DNA from: CAZTHL01 sp964613585 | Lineage (GTDB): Bacteria; Pseudomonadota; Alphaproteobacteria; DSM-16000; Inquilinaceae | DNA: 7,681 nt | Reading direction: 5' to 3' | Assembly (NCBI GenBank): GCA_964613585.1 | Contig: CAZTHL010000128.1 | Coordinates: 1 to 7,681 of the forward strand | In this document: positions 1-3,981 of the stretch, in pieces | How the letters are laid out: every line of letters starts with the position of its first letter | How positions within the stretch are numbered: position 1 is the stretch's first letter | Notes under the pieces: generated by a model | Seen by the model: the letters and a program-made list of their open reading frames with translations, nothing else | Told to the model about the DNA's origin: nothing | The model's database searches: none | Made by a program: the position numbers and the translations under genes

Positions 1-48
1 GACGAACTGGTGAAGGCGCTGGGCATGACCGGCATCTCCAAAAGCCAG
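1..48 (+). mobile_element. IS256-family transposase, internal fragment
   Basis: Reading from base 1 on the plus strand gives DELVKALGMTGISKSQ. This matches the well-conserved IS256 (mutator-type) transposase core, which normally continues with V-S-R-L-C and leads into the catalytic domain. Here the similarity stops at about base 48: the next codons read GSLARLPVDEG, which is not transposase. From that point the minus strand carries a DUF6880-type gene. The upstream part of the transposase lies outside the window. The fragment ends inside the transposase rather than at an inverted repeat, so this is a deletion or recombination scar (or an assembly join), not a clean insertion edge. The family call rests on recognition of 16 residues. 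Confidence 0.75.
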
Positions 49-279
49 GGCAGCCTGGCGCGTCTGCCAGTCGATGAAGGCGCGCGACCGCGCGATCGTC
101 GCTAAGCGCTTGCGGACCTCGTGCGCGACCGCCTTCGGGCTCTTCGTGCCGGCCAGCTCCAGGCGGAGCCGACGCTCCGCGGCGGCATCACCGGCGCTCA
201 GTTCCATCAGAAGCTCGGCGAGCCGCGCAGCACCCAGCGCCTCAAGATTCTTGGCGTTCAGCGTCGTCTTGGACGCCAT
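1..279 (-). pseudogene. DUF6880-type protein, N-terminal part, truncated by IS256 remnant
   Basis: The minus-strand frame starting at ATG 279 reads MASKTTLNAKNLEALGAARL and continues through LLMELSAGDAAAERRLRLEL to RSRAFIDWQTRQ at about residue 75. This pattern is typical of the N-terminus of DUF6880, a family of unknown function common in Alphaproteobacteria. After about residue 76 (base 50) the frame stays open to the window edge, but it then reads the complement of the IS256 transposase fragment. The native C-terminal part is therefore gone. A GGGAGG sits 9 bases before the start codon and serves as ribosome binding site. It follows hepT on the same strand after 106 bases. A full-length member would be several hundred residues, so only a stub remains and it is probably non-functional. 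The junction could also be an assembly chimera. Confidence 0.65.
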
Positions 280-385
280 GCTGTCCGACCTCCCGAAACC
301 CATCCTGCTGCCGGTGGGCCTGCAATGCGCGAGCAGCAAGGTTGAATGGTGACACGAGCCCGTGCTCGGGACGCGGCTACTCGGG

Positions 386-745
386 TCAAGCCGCACCGTC
401 GTCGTCGGGGAGGCGCGCCAAGAGCCGCATGACGCTGTCACGGAGCGGATCCACGTGGAGTTCGACCACGTTCCAGACGATGTTGTCCGCGGCGCGTTGA
501 TACTCGTGCCGCAGAACGTTGCCGATGCCGGCGATCTCACGCCATGGGACGTCCGGTGCCGCCTCCTGCAGATCGGCGGGGATGTGACGGCTCGCCTCGG
601 AGATGATCTCCAGCTCGCGCTCGACGGCGCGGCGCACCGTACGGTTCTCGCAGTACTGGTCGAACGAAACGTTTGCGACCGTCGTGCGGATCCCGTCGAT
701 TGCTTCGACGATATCGGTCAGCCGAAGCCGCACGGAGCGCGACAT
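386..745 (-). CDS. hepT: HepT-like HEPN toxin (DUF86), partner of MntA
   Basis: This is a 119-residue all-helical protein of the HepT/DUF86 family. In studied systems HepT is an HEPN ribonuclease toxin that is silenced when MntA adds AMP to a Tyr beside its active site. The signature is at residues 67-84, PWREIAGIGNVLRHEYQR. H80 and Y82 match the His and the AMP-accepting Tyr of the R-X4-H-X-Y motif, but the usual Arg five residues before the His is Gly75; an Arg lies at 79 instead. I recall the GIGNxLRHEY form from other alphaproteobacterial members, so it looks like a subfamily trait, not local decay. The start ATG shares one base with the stop of mntA (TGATG), so the two are translationally coupled. 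Whether this variant still cleaves RNA cannot be told from sequence. Confidence 0.88.
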   Translation of the reverse strand: MSRSVRLRLTDIVEAIDGIRTTVANVSFDQYCENRTVRRAVERELEIISEASRHIPADLQEAAPDVPWREIAGIGNVLRHEYQRAADNIVWNVVELHVDPLRDSVMRLLARLPDDDGAA

Positions 746-1038
746 CAATAGACCCGCTCGGATTGTGCTTCGATGCGGTCGCGAAGGGCCGGGTGAAGGC
801 TGTCGCGGGACATCAGATCGGCCTCGGCGCCGAGCACCTCCTCCACGAGGTCCTTCGCCCGGACGAGCTCGATGAGGCTGAACCGCGGATCCTCGGTGTC
901 GAAGAACAGGTCCACGTCGCTCTCGGGGCCCGCCTCTCCACGAGCCGTCGAGCCGAAAAGATAGAGTCTGGAAATTCCTGCTCCGCGGAGGCGGTCCGCA
1001 GCGCCGCGCAGGCGCAGGATCACGTCGTCGCGTTCCAT
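745..1038 (-). CDS. mntA: MntA-like minimal nucleotidyltransferase antitoxin
   Basis: This is a 97-residue protein of the minimal nucleotidyltransferase fold (Pol beta superfamily). In the MntA/HepT pair this enzyme uses ATP to AMPylate HepT and so neutralises it. The catalytic motif is intact: residues 27-45 read LFGSTARGEAGPESDVDLF, with Gly29-Ser30 followed ten residues later by Asp41-x-Asp43, the metal-binding pair (GSX10DXD). The C-terminal half includes the usual LVRAKDLVEEVLGAEADLM. The start at 1038 is chosen because the motif then lies at the family's usual distance from the N-terminus and GAGG precedes it on the minus strand. The frame stays open further upstream, but that extension runs into the hairpin and the recombinase and is not conserved in style. 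It lies directly upstream of hepT with a one-base overlap, the normal antitoxin-first order. Confidence 0.9.
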   Translation of the reverse strand: MERDDVILRLRGAADRLRGAGISRLYLFGSTARGEAGPESDVDLFFDTEDPRFSLIELVRAKDLVEEVLGAEADLMSRDSLHPALRDRIEAQSERVY

Positions 1039-1076
1039 CCCTGCCTCGAAGTACCGATACCTTCGCGTGGGCCGAA

Positions 1077-1100
1077 GCGGCCGGGCTGACGCCCGGCCGC
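1077..1100 (-). terminator. GC-rich hairpin after the recombinase gene
   Basis: Ten bases past the recombinase stop codon is a perfect 10-bp inverted repeat, GCGGCCGGGC / GCCCGGCCGC, around a TGAC loop. Its position suits a transcription terminator for the minus-strand recombinase. It would also separate that gene from mntA, whose start lies 38 bases further on. There is no clear T-run behind it (TTCGGCCC), so termination would be weak or factor-assisted. Confidence 0.5.
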
Positions 1101-1109
1101 CCCGCACCG

Positions 1110-1757
1110 TTAGAGATCGACATGTTCGGCGATGGCAAGCGCCTCGTCCACCTCGACGCCGAGGTAACGGACCGTGCTCTCGATTTTCGTATGGCCGAGC
1201 AGGATCTGCACGGCCCGCAAGTTGCCCGTCTTGCGGTAGATCAGCGTCGCCTTGGTCCGCCGCAGCGAGTGCGTGCCGTACCTGGAGGTCTCCAGTCCGA
1301 CCTCGGCTATCCAGCGGTGGACGAGGCGGGCGTATTGGCGGGCGGTGAGGTGCTTGGTTCGATCCTTCCGGCTCGGGAATAGCCAGTCGCTCTCGCGCAG
1401 CCGGGCCTCTGTGATCCAGGCGGCGACGCTGTCGCGGCACTGGTCGGTCAGCTCGAACTTCACTGGATGACCGGTCTTCTTCTGCCGAACCATCGCGCGT
1501 GTCTGCATCCGGCCGCCGGTGCAGACGTCGGCGACCCGGAGGCTGACGAGATTACAGCCGCGCAGCTTGCTGTCGACGGCGAAGTTGAACAGCGCAAGGT
1601 CGCGGCCCGACCGGCGCTGCTGCAGACGGCTTCGCACGGCCCACACCTCGCGCACCTTCAAGGGCGGCCGCTGGCGGATGAGGCGGCCCTTGTTCCACGG
1701 GACGTGCGTCGGGCCGGCGTTCGCGCGCGTGTTCGTAGCGGTCATGATGGTCGACAT
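1110..1757 (-). CDS. Small tyrosine recombinase / phage-type integrase
   Basis: This is a 215-residue site-specific recombinase of the tyrosine (phage integrase) family, consisting mainly of the catalytic domain. The active-site set is visible: Arg66 (DSKLRGCNL), Lys93 or Lys94 (RQKKTG), His163-x-x-Arg166 (THSLRRTK), His189 (LLGHTKIEST) and nucleophile Tyr198 (VRYLG). The N-terminus has the WNKGRLI...PPLK signature of a compact recombinase group common in Rhizobiales and relatives. The long N-terminal arm and core-binding domain of phage integrases are absent, so it resembles stand-alone accessory recombinases of islands and plasmids. The start at 1757 is picked because AAGGAG sits 7 bases upstream; an in-frame ATG at 1745 lacks this. 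The frame open to 1988 is non-coding upstream sequence. No att site could be identified, so its target is unknown. Confidence 0.9.
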   Translation of the reverse strand: MSTIMTATNTRANAGPTHVPWNKGRLIRQRPPLKVREVWAVRSRLQQRRSGRDLALFNFAVDSKLRGCNLVSLRVADVCTGGRMQTRAMVRQKKTGHPVKFELTDQCRDSVAAWITEARLRESDWLFPSRKDRTKHLTARQYARLVHRWIAEVGLETSRYGTHSLRRTKATLIYRKTGNLRAVQILLGHTKIESTVRYLGVEVDEALAIAEHVDL

Positions 1758-1835
1758 AGTCAGGCTCCTTCCAGTTGAGCCCGCTCCAGCTATACCGCGC
1801 CGATCATGACGGCGCCGATCCAGCTCAGCCCAGCC

Positions 1836-1858
1836 CGAGGCCTTCGGTCGAAGGCTCG
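1836..1858. repeat. Inverted repeat, CCTTCG-GT-CGAAGG core
   Basis: This is a palindromic stretch with stem CGAG-(bulged G)-CCTTCG, a two-base centre GT, then CGAAGG-CTCG. The inner 6+6 match is perfect and the outer 4+4 match is perfect with one bulged base. It lies about 80 bases upstream of the recombinase start. It could be a protein-binding dyad (promoter or recombination site) rather than an RNA hairpin, because the central loop is too short for a stable hairpin without opening the last pair. Confidence 0.35.
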
Positions 1859-1900
1859 CCAGAAGCGGGCATGGCTGGAGCTGCACCGCTTCCCGAGGAT

Positions 1901-1929
1901 GCGTCGGCTTACTGGTGGTGAGCCGACGC
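1901..1929. repeat. 12-bp stem hairpin between recombinase and DUF305 genes
   Basis: GCGTCGGCTTAC and GTGAGCCGACGC pair over 12 positions (one is a G-T wobble when read as plus-strand RNA) around a TGGTG loop. A T-run (1935-1946) follows on the plus strand, but only after a spacer of several bases, which is unlike a standard intrinsic terminator. No plus-strand gene ends here. On the minus strand it lies 118 bases beyond the DUF305 stop codon and could shape the 3' end of that transcript. Confidence 0.4.
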
Positions 1930-2046
1930 GTGGTTGGATACTCGTTCTTTTTTCCCCGGCGGATAGGAGGCGAACCTGCAAGCCACATCTGTGGGGCGTG
2001 ACGGCGACAGCCGCGGTGTGTGGCGGGTGGAGGCCTGTCGGCTTGG

Positions 2047-2913
2047 TCAGCCGGCGCAGCCGTAGAAGCCGCGATAGCCGATGCGCGGGCCCTGCTCGAG
2101 TTCGAACACGAGCTCGCCGTCGGAACGCCAGTCGGCCGCCTCGCCGAGCGGGCGGACGGTCACCGTCGCGCCCGGGGCACGGAAGGCGAAGCCGCCGTCG
2201 TCGATCTCGCCGGCGGCCTCGAGCGCCACGAGTACGCCGTTGAGCTTCATCGCGGCAGCGTTGCCCTCGCGGTCGGTCCACAGGACCGGGTGCGTCTCGG
2301 GGCTGCGGTTGAAGCGGCAGCGCTCGCCCGCACCCAGCCCCAGCATGCGGTCCGCCTCGGCTTCGGGCATCGGCGCCAGATCGAGCCGGCTCACGAGTGT
2401 GTTCCGCAGCGCGTCCTCGATGCTCCCCGGTTCGGCCGGCGAATCGTGGTAGATGGTCTCGACGACGTTGCCGGCCGCCAGGTCGGCAACGAGAAAGCGC
2501 ATCTCCGCGATCTCGCGGCGCTGCGCCTCGATGATCTCGTCGGCAAGCTTCTGCACGCGCGGGTCGCGGATCTGCGCGCGCTCCGAGGTCATGATGGCGA
2601 TCGAGTGGTGCGGGATCATCGCCCGCATGTAGCTCTCCCCGCTGACGGTGACCTGGCTGCGCACCAGCCAGAGCGACAGCGCGAACACGACCGCCGCACC
2701 GACGAAGATGGCAAGGTTGAACCGAGCGTTCGCGTACATGCCCAGCATGTAGGCCAGCATGATGATGGCCATGCTCGCGCCCATCATGATCGCCATGTAG
2801 ACGCGCGTCTCGGAGAAGAAGAGATGCTCGAGGGCGTAGGTGTTGAGATACATCAGGACGAACATCACCACCGTGGAGGTGAGGATCATCAGCCCGAAGC
2901 GGACGTAGGACAT
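2047..2913 (-). CDS. Membrane DUF305 protein with extra C-terminal domain
   Basis: This is a 288-residue inner-membrane protein. Three hydrophobic helices are seen at about 7-24, 38-59 (Met-rich: AIMMGASMAIIMLAYMLGMY) and 66-85. A DUF305 segment follows at about 92-145, with the diagnostic YMRAMIPHHSIAIMTSERA (His102, His103) and the helical LADEIIEAQRREIAEM. DUF305 proteins are ferritin-like, of uncertain function, and often sit in copper and other metal-resistance clusters, which fits copA and copD nearby. Residues about 195-288 form a separate, probably beta-rich domain (CRFNRSPETHPVLW, MKLNGVLVAL, FELEQGPRIGYRGFYGCAG) with Cys199 and Cys286. I recall similar stretches in other alphaproteobacterial proteins but cannot name the family. 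AGGAAGG lies 4 bases before the ATG. Only 22 bases separate it from the stop of the upstream gene that enters the gap, so they probably form one transcript. Confidence 0.85.
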   Translation of the reverse strand: MSYVRFGLMILTSTVVMFVLMYLNTYALEHLFFSETRVYMAIMMGASMAIIMLAYMLGMYANARFNLAIFVGAAVVFALSLWLVRSQVTVSGESYMRAMIPHHSIAIMTSERAQIRDPRVQKLADEIIEAQRREIAEMRFLVADLAAGNVVETIYHDSPAEPGSIEDALRNTLVSRLDLAPMPEAEADRMLGLGAGERCRFNRSPETHPVLWTDREGNAAAMKLNGVLVALEAAGEIDDGGFAFRAPGATVTVRPLGEAADWRSDGELVFELEQGPRIGYRGFYGCAG

Positions 2914-2935
2914 GTGGCCTTCCTGTTCCTTTCGG

Positions 2936-3006
2936 TCAGTCGGCGGCGCTGCGCCCGGTCAGGGCGGCGTAGTCGTCGGCCGACAGCCCCGGAAGGGCCG
3001 TCACGA
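2936..3006 (-). CDS. C-terminal end of an unidentified protein, cut by the assembly gap
   Basis: On the minus strand the sequence leaving the gap reads VTALPGLSADDYAALTGRSA followed by AD and a TGA stop. The pattern looks like a real C-terminus: an amphipathic tail with 'LPGLSxxDYAALTG', which resembles the last helix and tail of some c-type cytochromes. There is no haem motif in the visible 22 codons, so that identification is a guess. The stop lies 22 bases upstream of the DUF305 start on the same strand, suggesting an operon with it. Everything before it is missing. Confidence 0.5.
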
Positions 3007-3106
3007 NNNNNNNNNNNNNNNNNNNNNNNNNNNNNNNNNNNNNNNNNNNNNNNNNNNNNNNNNNNNNNNNNNNNNNNNNNNNNNNNNNNNNNNNNNNNNN
3101 NNNNNN
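3007..3106. other. Assembly gap (100 Ns)
   Basis: Exactly 100 undetermined bases. A round 100 is the usual placeholder for a gap of unknown size, so the true distance between 3006 and 3107 may be different and one or more genes may be hidden. The pieces on the two sides are therefore not proven to be adjacent. Confidence 0.97.
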
Positions 3107-3143
3107 ATGTTCCCGCCCGCCGGACGGCCGCGAAGTGCCGCAT
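3107..3143 (-). CDS. Possible N-terminus of the gene lost in the gap
   Basis: On the minus strand an ATG at 3143 (or GTG at 3149) begins MRHFAAVRRAGT and runs into the gap. The basic start could be the beginning of a signal peptide. It is on the same strand as the C-terminal piece at 2936-3006, so the two may be ends of one protein. There is no good Shine-Dalgarno before either start codon, and 12 codons are too few to judge. Treat as a possibility only. Confidence 0.2.
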
Positions 3144-3349
3144 GATCACTTGGACGAACGAGCAACCGCCCGGGCACCGTTAGGTTTCCTCAATTCCTTG
3201 CCGGTGCACCCGCGCGTTGCCCACGGTGAACGCTGGTCGGTACGCGCTTGCCCGGAACCAAAGTGCGGTCGTTCTCGCCACCAACCTTCGACACTTCCGC
3301 GAGCCTTTCGGATTCTCCCTGCGCCAAGCTGTCATCCAGGAGGTGCACC
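3144..3349. other. Intergenic region upstream of the EF-hand gene
   Basis: About 200 bases with no supported gene. It lies upstream of the plus-strand EF-hand gene and, if the gene in the gap starts at 3143, is a divergent promoter region for both. Arms GCACCG (3174-3179) and CGGTGC (3202-3207) form a spaced inverted repeat around a less GC-rich 22-base segment. I see no CueR-type dyad like the one before copA. It ends with the AGGAGG of the EF-hand gene. Confidence 0.4.
3338..3343 (+). promoter_or_regulatory. Perfect Shine-Dalgarno pointing at an ACG start codon
   Basis: AGGAGG is followed by a 6-base spacer (TGCACC) and then ACG AAA CTG CGA, in frame with the EF-hand protein. Starting there gives an ideal secretion signal. 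No ATG, GTG or TTG lies in frame at a usable distance. A GTG at 3343-3345 overlaps the site but is in another frame. Confidence 0.6.
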
Positions 3350-3910
3350 ACGAAACTGCGACTTCGTCTGCGCACGGGCATGACCGCAGCGCTTCTGGCC
3401 GGCGTCGCGCTGGTCGGCTCGGAGGCCGGCGCGCAGGGTCCGGGGAGCGGCTGGGGCGGCGGTCCCGGCATGTTGGGACCCGGAATGATGGGCGGCCGGG
3501 GCGGCATGGCCATGTTCGAGGCCCTCGATACCGACGGCGACGGTCGCATCGATACGGAGGAAGCCCGAGCGGCCATGCAGGACCGGCTCGCCGCGCACGA
3601 CACCGACGACGACGGTTCGTTGTCGCTCCAGGAGTTCCAGGCGCCGCATGTGGAGATGATGCGGCCGATGATGGTCGACCATTTCCAGTTCTTCGACGAC
3701 GACGGCGATGGCGAGGTCACCGCCGACGAACTGGGCCGGCCCTTCGCCCGCATGATGCAGTGGATGGACACCAACGGGGATGGCGCCCTCGGTCCCGACG
3801 ACATGCGCGGCATGATGGGCCAGGGCATGGGCCCCGGCATGATGGGTCCGGGTGGCATGATGGGCCCCGACGGTATGATGGTTCCGGGCGGCACGAGCCG
3901 GCAGCCCTGA
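3350..3910 (+). CDS. Secreted four-EF-hand protein with Met/Gly-rich ends
   Basis: This is a predicted periplasmic Ca2+-binding protein of 186 residues when started at ACG 3350. The N-terminus is then [M]KLRLRLRTG, followed by the hydrophobic MTAALLAGVALVG and a likely cleavage after SEAGAQ, a classic Sec signal peptide. Four EF-hand loops follow: DTDGDGRIDTEE (60-71), DTDDDGSLSLQE (84-95), DDDGDGEVTADE (116-127) and DTNGDGALGPDD (140-151); the fourth ends in Asp rather than Glu. Between the signal and loop 1 (about 30-55), and again after loop 4 (152-181), the chain is rich in Met and Gly (GMGPGMMGPGGMMGPDGMM), a composition seen in Cu(I)/Ag(I)-binding periplasmic proteins. It converges on copA, which supports a metal role, but copper binding is inference. 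The frame is open back to a TTG at 3248; that extension lacks signal-peptide character. ATG 3380 would remove the basic residues of the signal. Confidence 0.85.
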   Translation, partial: TKLRLRLRTGMTAALLAGVALVGSEAGAQGPGSGWGGGPGMLGPGMMGGRGGMAMFEALDTDGDGRIDTEEARAAMQDRLAAHDTDDDGSLSLQEFQAPHVEMMRPMMVDHFQFFDDDGDGEVTADELGRPFARMMQWMDTNGDGALGPDDMRGMMGQGMGPGMMGPGGMMGPDGMMVPGGTSRQP

Positions 3911-3918
3911 CGTGCCTC

Positions 3919-3951
3919 GGGCGGCGGCCGGGTCGAGCCCGACCGCCGCCC
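3919..3951. terminator. Bidirectional terminator hairpin between EF-hand gene and copA
   Basis: GGGCGGCGG and CCGCCGCCC form a perfect 9-bp stem, extended past one C-A mismatch by CGGG/CCCG around a TCGAG loop. It begins 8 bases after the EF-hand stop and ends 30 bases before the copA stop on the opposite strand. Placement between convergent genes suits a shared terminator. T-runs on both sides are poor (ATTGTCCCC on the plus strand), so it may rely on stem strength. Confidence 0.65.
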
Positions 3952-3981
3952 ATTGTCCCCAGCACGCTCACTCCGGCAGGC

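Larger units (their letters stand above)
1758..2046. other. Gene-free spacer with hairpins and a short direct repeat
   Basis: No convincing coding sequence is present on either strand. The stretch holds the recombinase ribosome site (AAGGAG), a 9-base direct repeat GCGCCGATC (1797-1805 and 1812-1820, 15-base period), two hairpins listed separately, and a T-run (TCTTTTTTCCCC, 1935-1946). It lies between the recombinase start and the end of the DUF305 gene, both on the minus strand, so it must hold the recombinase promoter and probably the end of the DUF305 transcript. I could not place a convincing -35/-10 pair. Confidence 0.6.

Noticed and set aside
355..368. Small hairpin CGAGC-CCGT-GCTCG after hepT as a terminator
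   Set aside because: Only a 5-bp stem with no T-run on the minus strand; likely chance in GC-rich sequence.
1790..1930. Minus-strand reading ending in WRAFDRRPRAGLSWIGAVMI just before a TAG
   Set aside because: It looks faintly like the end of a membrane protein, but it has no suitable start codon or ribosome site and is interrupted by hairpins; too weak to call even as a remnant.
1901..1946. Hairpin plus T-run as a plus-strand intrinsic terminator
   Set aside because: The T-run does not follow the stem directly and no plus-strand gene ends upstream.
1758..1988. N-terminal extension of the recombinase to 1988
   Set aside because: The extra residues are not recombinase-like, and AAGGAG is ideally placed for the start at 1757.
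2020..3183. Plus-strand open frame of 387 codons across the DUF305 gene and the gap
   Set aside because: It is antisense to a clear membrane protein, runs through the Ns, and its Asp/His/Arg-rich translation matches no protein pattern.
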